A program made the position numbers and the translations under genes. DNA of 54,467 bases from Verrucomicrobiota bacterium (GTDB lineage: Bacteria; Verrucomicrobiota; Verrucomicrobiia; Limisphaerales; UBA11358), in assembly GCA_028873125.1 (NCBI GenBank), contig JAGWMQ010000009.1:1-54467 (forward strand). The letters are read 5' to 3'. Positions 48,075 through 54,467 of the stretch are shown one piece after another (position 1 is the first letter of the stretch; every line of letters starts with the position of its first letter). The notes under the pieces are model-generated. The model had not been told where the DNA came from and did no database searches. It saw nothing but the letters and a program-made list of their open reading frames with translations.

Positions 48075-48941
48075 TCAGAACGGCCCATCCGGATTGGCGG
48101 CGAGCCACTGGCCCAAACCGGGCAGCGGCGCGGACAAGATGGCCTGCGCCTTGGAGATGTCGAGCGACGTGTCCGGCGCGCGCGGCGGACCTGGAAAATT
48201 CGCCACCGAATCCGGCGTCATTTTCGGATCCAGTCCCGGCCAGCGTGCCGCGAGGAGCCGGCCGATCTGCCAGCGGGACAGTTTTTCCGCGCCGGCCACG
48301 TGAAACACGCCGGCGCAATTCCTTTCCGCCAGTTCCCAGACCGCCCGCGCCGTTTCGCCCGCAAAAATCGGACAGCGGAATTCGTCGGTGAACAGGGTGA
48401 GCGTCCGGCCCGCGCGCCACGCCTGCCGCAACTGCTCGTTGAAGCCGCGGTCGCCGGCGCGCGACACGCCGCCGTTGAGCGACGTGCGGATGACCAGGTG
48501 GCTCGGATTGCTCAAAACGATTCGCTCGGCGGCGGCCTTGGTCTCGCCATAGAGGTGGAGCGGATTCGGCGCGTCGGTCTCGGCGTAATTCCCCTTGCGT
48601 CCGTCAGAGATCAAATCCGTGGAAAAGAAAATGAACTGAATTTCCGCCGCCAATCCGGCCAGATATTCCGTGGCAGCGATATTGACGCGCCGCGCCAGGT
48701 CGGGATTTTTCTGCGCTTGGGCGGCGGTGGACACGGCGGCGCAGTGGAGGATCCGTCGCGGTTGGTCCTTTTTGAATTCGCGTTCGACGGCGCCCAGGTC
48801 GAGCAAATCGAAGTCGGCGCGGGTGAGCGGGCGCACCCGCCAGCCGGGAGCGAAGCGGGGCGCGGTCTGAACCAGATGATTCCCGATCAGCCCGTTGGCG
48901 CCGGTGACCCAGGCGAGTGGTTTTGGAAGTGAATCAGTCAA
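48075..48941 (-). CDS. RmlD-like NAD(P)-dependent sugar-nucleotide reductase
   Basis: 288-residue extended SDR with TGANGLIG (14-21), FFSTDLISDGRKGNYAETD and catalytic YGETKAAAE, as in dTDP-4-dehydrorhamnose reductase. No rmlA, B or C is adjacent, so the substrate is uncertain. Overlaps the aguB end by 8 bases, so they are co-translated. Confidence 0.8.
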   Translation of the reverse strand: MTDSLPKPLAWVTGANGLIGNHLVQTAPRFAPGWRVRPLTRADFDLLDLGAVEREFKKDQPRRILHCAAVSTAAQAQKNPDLARRVNIAATEYLAGLAAEIQFIFFSTDLISDGRKGNYAETDAPNPLHLYGETKAAAERIVLSNPSHLVIRTSLNGGVSRAGDRGFNEQLRQAWRAGRTLTLFTDEFRCPIFAGETARAVWELAERNCAGVFHVAGAEKLSRWQIGRLLAARWPGLDPKMTPDSVANFPGPPRAPDTSLDISKAQAILSAPLPGLGQWLAANPDGPF

Positions 48942-49833
48942 CGAGCCGCTTCGTCAAATCTCCGTAGGCGTCAATCCGCCGGTCGCGCAGGAACGGCCAG
49001 TGGGTGCGCGTCACGTCCACCTGAGTCAGGTCCACGGGCACGATCAAGACTTCTTCCCGGTCCGCCGGGGCTTTGGCGAGGATTTGGCCGGAGGGGCCGG
49101 CCACGAAACTTTGGCCCCAGAATTCAATGCCGTCGCCGCCCACGCCGGCGAGCCTTTCGTGCCCGACGCGGTTGGGCACGGCCACGTAGCAGCCGTTGGC
49201 CACGGCATGGCTGCGCTGGATGGTTTCCCAGGCGTCGTGCTGGGCGGCGCCGTATTTTTCCTTCTCGCCCGGATGCCAGCCGATGGCCGTTGGGTAAAAG
49301 AGGATTTGCGCCCCTTGCAAGGCCGTCAGCCGCGCCGCCTCGGGATACCATTGGTCCCAGCAAATCAACACGCCGATTTTCCCGTGGCGCGTTTGCCAGG
49401 CGCGGAAGCCCAGGTCGCCGGGCGTGAAATAAAACTTTTCATGGTAAAGCGGATCGTCCGGGACATGCATTTTGCGGTAAATGCCCAACAGCGAGCCGTC
49501 GGCGTCAAGGACGGCGGCGGTGTTGTGATACACGCCGGCCGCGCGCCTTTCAAACAGCGAGGCGATGATGACCATCCGGTGTTTCTTGGCGAGCCTGGAA
49601 AAGGCCTCGGTGGTCGGACCGGGGATTTTTTCAGCGAGCTTGAAATTTTTGTGGTCTTCGCTCTGGCAGAAATACCGCGAGCGGAAGAGTTCCTGGGTGC
49701 AGAGGATTTGCGCGCCCTGCCGCGCGGCGCGTTCGGCCAAGGCGAGGGTCTTTTTGAGGTTCGCCTCCGGGCTGGAGGCGCAGGCGGCCTGGAGCAGGCC
49801 CAGTTTCACGATGGGACGGGACCCGGATTTCAT
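48934..49833 (-). CDS. aguB: N-carbamoylputrescine amidase
   Basis: 299-residue nitrilase-superfamily enzyme converting N-carbamoylputrescine to putrescine. Catalytic triad Glu48 (TQELF), Lys121 (YRKMHVPDDPLYHEK) and Cys158 (LICWDQWYPEAARL); YPTAIGWHPGE and DAWETIQRSHAVANG are typical of AguB. Agmatine deiminase (AguA) is not in the window. Start at 49833 precedes VKLGLLQAAC. Confidence 0.92.
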   Translation of the reverse strand: MKSGSRPIVKLGLLQAACASSPEANLKKTLALAERAARQGAQILCTQELFRSRYFCQSEDHKNFKLAEKIPGPTTEAFSRLAKKHRMVIIASLFERRAAGVYHNTAAVLDADGSLLGIYRKMHVPDDPLYHEKFYFTPGDLGFRAWQTRHGKIGVLICWDQWYPEAARLTALQGAQILFYPTAIGWHPGEKEKYGAAQHDAWETIQRSHAVANGCYVAVPNRVGHERLAGVGGDGIEFWGQSFVAGPSGQILAKAPADREEVLIVPVDLTQVDVTRTHWPFLRDRRIDAYGDLTKRLVD

Positions 49834-49837
49834 CGAA

Positions 49838-50851
49838 TCAGACGTCGTGTTCGCGGAGCAGCACGGTTTCTTCGAGGACGTGGGTCTTGCGCCCCCTGTC
49901 TTCGGCGGCGGCGCGGGGAGTCTCCAACCCGAACAACTCTCGGATGAATTTGCCCAGCGTCTCGTTGGTGGGGCCATAGCCGCCGTGGTAGATGTAATAT
50001 TCGAGGCGGTACATCAATTCGTCGGCGCTGGGGTAGCGGCATTCGGGGTCGCGCGTCAGGCAGCGCTGAAGGATATCGTTGAGCGGCTTGTCAATGCGCC
50101 GGTCCAAGGCGCGGAAATCGGGAATGGGCATGTTCAAAATCCGGCGGCGCGATTCGTCGGCGGTGTCGCCCTTGAAAAGGTTCCGTCCCAGCAGCAGATG
50201 CGCCAGCACCACCCCGGTCGAAAAGATGTCCGAACGCTTGTCGGTAATCTGGAAATCCGCCTGTTCGGGACTCATGTAATCGGGCTTGCCGGCGACTACC
50301 TCGCCTTCCTGATCCGTCAAAAAGCCGCGCGCCTTGGCGATGCCGAAATCGGTCAGCTTCACGTCGCCTTCAAACGCGATCATGATGTTCTTGAAGCTCA
50401 CGTCGCGGTGGACGATGCCCAGCGGCTTGCCGTCCTTGTCGGTCTTGGCGTGCGCGTAGGCCAGGCCGCGGGCGACGCGGCTGGTGATGAAGACGGCCAG
50501 TTCCCTGGGCAGGAGGCGCTTTTTTTCCGCGAGTTTGCGGGTGAACTGCTCCAGGTTCACTCCGCGGATCAGTTCCATGCAGATGAAACACGCGCCGTTG
50601 GCTTCGCCCAAATGATAGGTCTGGACGATGTTCGTGTGGATCAAGTCGGCCACCAGCTTGGCCTCGCCGATGAAGTTCTCGATGAACATTTTCTGGCTGG
50701 CGAAATTCGGGCGGATGATCTTGATGGCCACGCGCTTGACGAAATCACGCACCCCGCGCTGTTCGGCTTCATACACCTCCCCCATGCCGCCCTCGAAGAT
50801 TTTGCGGACGATCTCGTAGCGGAACTCATTCTGAAGCGTGAACAACGGCAC
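49838..50851 (-). CDS. PknB-type serine/threonine protein kinase
   Basis: 337 residues, a Hanks kinase without membrane helix or PASTA domains. Gly loop FEGGMGEVYEA, Lys44 (VAIKII), HRDVSFKNIM, DFGIAKA and PDYMSPEQA are intact. The C-terminal 60 residues (GYGPTNETLGKFIRELFG) are extra and may regulate it. It precedes aguB by 4 bases on the same strand, an unexplained pairing. Confidence 0.93.
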   Translation of the reverse strand: MPLFTLQNEFRYEIVRKIFEGGMGEVYEAEQRGVRDFVKRVAIKIIRPNFASQKMFIENFIGEAKLVADLIHTNIVQTYHLGEANGACFICMELIRGVNLEQFTRKLAEKKRLLPRELAVFITSRVARGLAYAHAKTDKDGKPLGIVHRDVSFKNIMIAFEGDVKLTDFGIAKARGFLTDQEGEVVAGKPDYMSPEQADFQITDKRSDIFSTGVVLAHLLLGRNLFKGDTADESRRRILNMPIPDFRALDRRIDKPLNDILQRCLTRDPECRYPSADELMYRLEYYIYHGGYGPTNETLGKFIRELFGLETPRAAAEDRGRKTHVLEETVLLREHDV

Positions 50852-51109
50852 ACGCCGATGGTCCGAAATCGCCCGGTGAAGTCAAGCCCCGGCCTTTCCC
50901 CGCGGCCAGCGTGCGGGGGAGGGTCCGCGACCGCCGCCGGAGACCGGGCGGCAGGTTGTTTGGAATCCGCCGCCGGCGCGCAGAAATACCCGCAATTTTT
51001 TTCATTTTTTTACTTGCGCGCGCCACGCCCACCCCTTTAATTCCAGCCGAGTCGAATGACTTTTTGAACAAAACAACAACACAACACGAACAGGAAGGAC
51101 ACCGACATT

Positions 51110-51397
51110 ATGGCAAAAGCAATCTCGAAATCGCAACTGGCTGCCGCCATTGCCGAAAAGGCGGAGATCCCCAAGAAGAAGGCGACGGAAATCCTTGAAC
51201 ACATCGCGGAGCTGGCCTACAAGCACGCCAAAGACACCTTCACGCTGCCGGGCATCGGCAAGCTGGTGCTGCGCAATCGCGCCGCGCGCATGGGCCGCAA
51301 CCCCAAAACCGGCGAGACCATTCAGATTCCCGCCAAGCGCGTCGTGAAATTCCGCGTCGCCAAGGCCGCCAAGGAAGCCATTCTCGGCGCCAAATAA
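51110..51397 (+). CDS. HU-family DNA-binding protein
   Basis: 95 residues: MAKAISKSQLAAAIAEKAEI, helices, FTLPGIGKLVLRNRAARMGR, NPKTGETIQIPAKRVVKFR. The DNA-bending arm is typical (GRNPKTGE). Nucleoid protein. The A-rich leader and a strong terminator after it suggest a highly expressed single gene. It diverges from the kinase. Confidence 0.96.
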   Translation: MAKAISKSQLAAAIAEKAEIPKKKATEILEHIAELAYKHAKDTFTLPGIGKLVLRNRAARMGRNPKTGETIQIPAKRVVKFRVAKAAKEAILGAK

Positions 51398-51411
51398 CCG
51401 TTTCTTTCCCC

Positions 51412-51448
51412 AAGGCGCTTCGACTCCTCGAAGCGCCTTTCATTTTTT
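51412..51448. terminator. Terminator after the HU gene
   Basis: A perfect 12-bp stem AAGGCGCTTCGA/TCGAAGCGCCTT with loop CTCC, followed by TCATTTTTT on the plus strand. It overlaps the stop of the convergent CHAD gene. It is strong only for the plus strand. Confidence 0.92.
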
Positions 51449-52345
51449 GGCGCGCCCGTCACGTTCCGCCATGCTCAGTCCCCGGCGGAATACGGCCGGT
51501 TCCGGCGCGTAAAGGCGCGCACCCAGCTTCAGCGCGGCGGAACGCAATTCCGCCTGCCGCGAGCGGATCAACCGCGCCAGCGCCTGCGCCTCCTCGGATT
51601 TCCCGTCGCGCCCGGGACGGCCCCGGACAAATTGTTCGAGCAGGGCCAGATCGTGGTCCTCACCCAGCAATTCGCCCAGCGCGTCCAGTTTCTTCACCAT
51701 CCCGCGCCACCTCTCCGGCCCGATCCGGCGCAGCAGGCGGAGTTGATACCCCAGGTCTTTCACGCGCTTGCGCCACAAATGAAACTGTTCGGACGACGGT
51801 TCGGCGAGAACCCGTTGCCTGGCCTTCTGGCCGCGGCAGTAGCAGTGCTCGATCCCCGGCCCAATCGCCGCCCAGCCGTCCGATCGGATTTTCAGATCGT
51901 CCAGCCGCCGCTTCATCTTCCGCAAAATCCGTTTCAGCCTCGCGCGGGAATCGCCCTCGAGGAAATGCTGCGTCTCCCGGCGGCAACGCGCGCGCAAGGC
52001 GCTCTCAATCCTGGCCGCCGAACGGTTGGAGATTTTTCCGTCGAAATGCCGGCGCAATTCCCGGAACGCCCGGTGCTGGACACAGGCGTCGCGCGGGGCG
52101 GCCAGAACGGAGGCCGCCTGGCGAAGCAGTTGGATGCAACGGCGGTAAGCGCCCTTGCCGGTCGTTCCGCGCACCAGCCGCAGAACCGCCCGCAGCTTTT
52201 TGATCTCCCGGCGCATGCCGTGAACAGCGTTCATGGGGTCGTCTCGGAACGCGATGTTCAGTGCCTTTTCGGCGCGTTCGCGGCAAAGCCGCCGGACGGC
52301 TGCGGCCCCCGGCTCCCCTTTTTTGAAATGGAACGGCATGACCAT
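51440..52345 (-). CDS. CHAD-domain protein
   Basis: 301 residues, all-helical and very basic. Conserved His and Arg/Lys pairs include NAVHGMRREIKKLRAVLRLV, FHLWRKRVKDLGYQLRLL and GELLGEDHDLALLEQFV, the CHAD signature. CHAD domains bind inorganic polyphosphate. No CYTH domain or polyphosphate kinase is adjacent. Confidence 0.9.
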   Translation of the reverse strand: MVMPFHFKKGEPGAAAVRRLCRERAEKALNIAFRDDPMNAVHGMRREIKKLRAVLRLVRGTTGKGAYRRCIQLLRQAASVLAAPRDACVQHRAFRELRRHFDGKISNRSAARIESALRARCRRETQHFLEGDSRARLKRILRKMKRRLDDLKIRSDGWAAIGPGIEHCYCRGQKARQRVLAEPSSEQFHLWRKRVKDLGYQLRLLRRIGPERWRGMVKKLDALGELLGEDHDLALLEQFVRGRPGRDGKSEEAQALARLIRSRQAELRSAALKLGARLYAPEPAVFRRGLSMAERDGRAKK

Positions 52346-52447
52346 CGCTAATCTAATTCACCGCCGGGCGGCCGTGCCAATGGAAAATGCGCGCCCTTTT
52401 TTGTTTTTCCCACGGGTCAATCCGCGTAATCTGCCATTGAAACAACG

Positions 52448-53794
52448 ATGAAACCGCGCGTCCGATTTGCCCCCTCGCCGACCGGTTACCTGCACATCGG
52501 CGGCGCGCGCACCGCGCTGTTCAACTGGCTCTACGCCCGCCACACCGGCGGCGCGTTCATCCTGCGCATCGAGGACACCGATGCCGCCCGCAATTCGCAG
52601 GAGGCCGTGGAAGTCATCCTCAACGGCCTGCGCTGGCTCGGACTCCATTGGGACGAAGGCCCGCTCACCGCCGACGCCACCGGCCCCTGCAAAGGCGATC
52701 GCGGCCCCTATTTCCAAAGCCAGCGGAAGGAAAACTACCGGCGCCGCGTCGAGGCCCTGTTGTCGCGCGGCTTGGCCTATGAGCACGAAGGCGCCGTCAA
52801 ATTCAAGATGCAGCGCGAGCCGATCACCGTTCACGACCTTGTTGCCGGCGACGTCGTCCGCAAATTGACCGACCGAGAGGAGGCCGACCCCGATTTTGTC
52901 ATCCTGCGCTCGGACGGACAGCCCGTCTTCCATCTGGTCAACGTCGTGGACGATCTGGAGATGGAGATCACCCACGTCATCCGCGGCGAGGACCATTTGA
53001 GCAACACCGCCAAGCACATCGCGCTTTTCCAGGCGTTCGGCGTCAAGCTGCCGCACTACGCCCACATCCCGCTCATCTTGAATCCGGACGGAACCAAGAT
53101 GAGCAAGCGCGACAAGGGGGCATCGCTCGCCAACTATGTGCATGACGGCTTCCTGCCCGAGGCCGTCGTCAACTACCTCTGCCTCCTGGGCTGGTCGCCC
53201 AAGGACAACCGCGAAAAGCTCGCGCTGGCCGAAATCGTCGAATGCTTCGACCTGCCGCAAATCCTCCGGCACAACGCGCGGTTCGATTACGAAAAACTCC
53301 TCTGGCTCCAGGGCGAATACGCCCGCGAACTGGCTGACGACCGTTTTTACGAATTGGCCGTCCACGCCTTTGCCAAGGCGGGCGTGAACACCAACGCCTT
53401 TCCCTTGGCCTACGTCAAGGCCGCGCTCGACACCTGCAAGGGCAAGTTCAAGACCTTCAGCGAACTGCCCGTTTACGCCGGCTTTTATTTCGCGGACCAG
53501 ATTGAATACGACGCCGAGGGCGCCAAAATGGATTTCGTGCCGGAGAACAAGCCGCGGCTGGAAAAACTCCGCGATGCCTTCGCCACCGCTCCGACATTTG
53601 AAGCCGCGACTTTGGAAACCGCGCTCAAGGAAACCGCCAAAGCTTTAGGCGTGAAGGCTGGTGTTTTGGTTCATCCGTGCCGCCTGGCCGTGACCGGCAA
53701 ACCCGCCGGCCCCAGCCTCTATCATCTGCTTGAAGTACTAGGCAAAGAAAAGGTGCTGGCGCGGATTGAAAGGTCGTTTGAACGCTTTGCATGA
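52448..53794 (+). CDS. gltX: Glutamyl-tRNA synthetase
   Basis: 448 residues: FAPSPTGYLHIGGART (HIGH motif HIGG), IEDTDAARN, DDLEMEITHVIRGEDHLSNT, GTKMSKRDKGASL, and a C-terminal anticodon-binding domain ending YHLLEVLGKEKVLARIERS. It charges tRNA-Glu. The last 150-180 bases are visibly less GC-rich than the rest, and a second diverged gltX end lies at 54153-54233, suggesting that the current 3' end was replaced. Confidence 0.97.
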   Translation: MKPRVRFAPSPTGYLHIGGARTALFNWLYARHTGGAFILRIEDTDAARNSQEAVEVILNGLRWLGLHWDEGPLTADATGPCKGDRGPYFQSQRKENYRRRVEALLSRGLAYEHEGAVKFKMQREPITVHDLVAGDVVRKLTDREEADPDFVILRSDGQPVFHLVNVVDDLEMEITHVIRGEDHLSNTAKHIALFQAFGVKLPHYAHIPLILNPDGTKMSKRDKGASLANYVHDGFLPEAVVNYLCLLGWSPKDNREKLALAEIVECFDLPQILRHNARFDYEKLLWLQGEYARELADDRFYELAVHAFAKAGVNTNAFPLAYVKAALDTCKGKFKTFSELPVYAGFYFADQIEYDAEGAKMDFVPENKPRLEKLRDAFATAPTFEAATLETALKETAKALGVKAGVLVHPCRLAVTGKPAGPSLYHLLEVLGKEKVLARIERSFERFA

Positions 53795-53839
53795 GAAATT
53801 CGACTTGCAAATGTGCGGCTACAAAGGCACTTTGAAGAC

Positions 53840-54139
53840 ATGAGCAAAGCCGCTCAAATTGAAGCCGAATTGGAAACGCTCTCTCAGGCGGAACTCCTCG
53901 AAATTCGTAATTTGCTCGACGACCTGATTGAAGACGACTTGGCATTCACGCCGGAATTTGAATCCGCCATTCAACAATCCGAGCGAGAAATGGCTGAAGG
54001 TGAAAATATCCTCCGCACTAAACTTCCCGGAACGAACCGCGATTTGGAATGGCAGCGCATCATAAGCGATCCGCGCCCGCGCCCGGCTCTAACCGCCTTG
54101 GGTGATGAAATTGAAACCCGGTTGTCTCGACCGCACTAA
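53840..54139 (+). CDS. Antitoxin-like protein of the gltX cassette
   Basis: 99 residues from MSKAAQIEAELETLSQ. The N-terminal half (ELLEIRNLLDDLIEDDLAF, EFESAIQQSEREMAEGE) resembles small antitoxins that pair with RelE-type toxins. The C-terminal half (PGTNRDLEWQRIISDPRPRP) is not recognised. No toxin gene is beside it. It lies between gltX and the second gltX end. Start at 53840 follows a weak purine tract. Confidence 0.6.
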   Translation: MSKAAQIEAELETLSQAELLEIRNLLDDLIEDDLAFTPEFESAIQQSEREMAEGENILRTKLPGTNRDLEWQRIISDPRPRPALTALGDEIETRLSRPH

Positions 54140-54152
54140 CAACGCCACCGAG

Positions 54153-54233
54153 CCAAATCTAAATCATCTGCTCGAAGTGCTGGGCGAGGAAAAGGTGCTG
54201 GCTCGGATTGAGCGGGCGTTGCAAAATTTTTAG
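54153..54233 (+). repeat. Second, diverged copy of the gltX 3' end
   Basis: Reads NLNHLLEVLGEEKVLARIER and then ALQNF-TAG, aligning with the last 28 codons of gltX (YHLLEVLGKEKVLARIERS). About 82% of 60 aligned bases match, with changes mostly at third positions. It is more GC-rich than the current gltX end and so may be the ancestral one. Confidence 0.9.
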
Positions 54234-54467
54234 GCATGGTTGAAGCACGGATTAAACACAGGTTTTCCAAAGGAAATCTATGGACTTATACGATGCCAAC
54301 AAAAATTTTGATGGTATTCATTCCCATCCCGTTTAGCTGGGTAGTAAGCGCTTAAACTGATTGCAAACGCAGGCGATTTGGCGTTTTGAAGGTGTGAGCG
54401 ATATGGATTGAAATTCGCGTTTTCGGCCAGCAGCACCCGTGCCAGACTGGCAAAATGCGCGCCGGCA
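54234..54467. other. Right-edge stretch, no assignable gene
   Basis: Contains ACGGATTAAACACAGG-type repeat debris. A minus-strand frame is open from the right edge to TAG at 54281 (62 codons, including FASLARVLLAENANFNPY) and could be the end of a gene outside the window, but I recognise no family. Confidence 0.25.

Overview
This 54 kb window is a GC-rich bacterial chromosome segment, mostly housekeeping genes. The best taxonomic fit is Verrucomicrobiota (Pedosphaera/Limisphaerales type). This is inferred from a fused pyruvate dehydrogenase E1 alpha-beta chain, a fused SecDF, a standard atpBEFHAGDC operon, and many short palindromic dispersed repeats lying between and inside genes. No rRNA or phylogenetic marker was searched.

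Layout. 1-2.1 kb: frameshifted large serine recombinase, IS630-like HTH fragment, tRNA-Arg. 2.2-5.1 kb: membrane protein, tRNA-Glu, rhamnulokinase. 5.1-14.7 kb: a pyruvate dehydrogenase locus on the minus strand (aceE, aceF, lpd) split by accessory DNA: a GxxExxY gene between aceE and aceF, and between aceF and lpd a hicBA toxin-antitoxin pair, a RAYT transposase with REP hairpins, a D12 DNA adenine methyltransferase with an inverted fragment of a second one, an IS4 fragment and a 21-bp tandem array. 14.8-18.7 kb: DeoR regulator, SDR, LipM-like transferase, endonuclease III, DoxX. 18.9-22.3 kb: pyrR-pyrB behind a likely PyrR-binding hairpin, convergent with purF. 22.6-31.3 kb: response regulator, SDR, LptF/G permease, yajC-secDF, terC, recJ. 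31.3-32.6 kb: a gene-free region that looks like a large structured RNA with its own promoter and terminator. 32.6-36.3 kb: smc. 36.6-40.4 kb: a SAM-I riboswitch ahead of thrC, a ThiS/MoaD-like sulfur carrier and a NIL-domain protein, interrupted by two toxin-antitoxin-like cassettes. 40.4-47.1 kb: F1Fo ATP synthase operon. 47.2-50.9 kb: GluQ-RS, RmlD-like reductase, N-carbamoylputrescine amidase, Ser/Thr kinase. 51-54.5 kb: HU, CHAD protein, gltX, an antitoxin-like gene.

Two patterns stand out. First, four small cassettes of toxin-antitoxin type (hicBA after aceF; DUF4258-DUF2283 after thrC; Phd-PIN before moaD; an antitoxin-like gene after gltX) each sit between the intact host gene and a second, diverged 70-110 bp copy of that gene's own end. 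Four unrelated cassettes with the same flank structure suggest a shared insertion route. Second, the 31.39-32.26 kb region carries many GNRA-capped hairpins on one strand, a perfect H-type pseudoknot, a promoter and a terminator-like stem, and matches no RNA class I can recognise.

The thrC-moaD-NIL operon under a SAM riboswitch also suggests that this 'threonine synthase' serves homocysteine/methionine synthesis, with the small GG-ending protein as sulfur donor.
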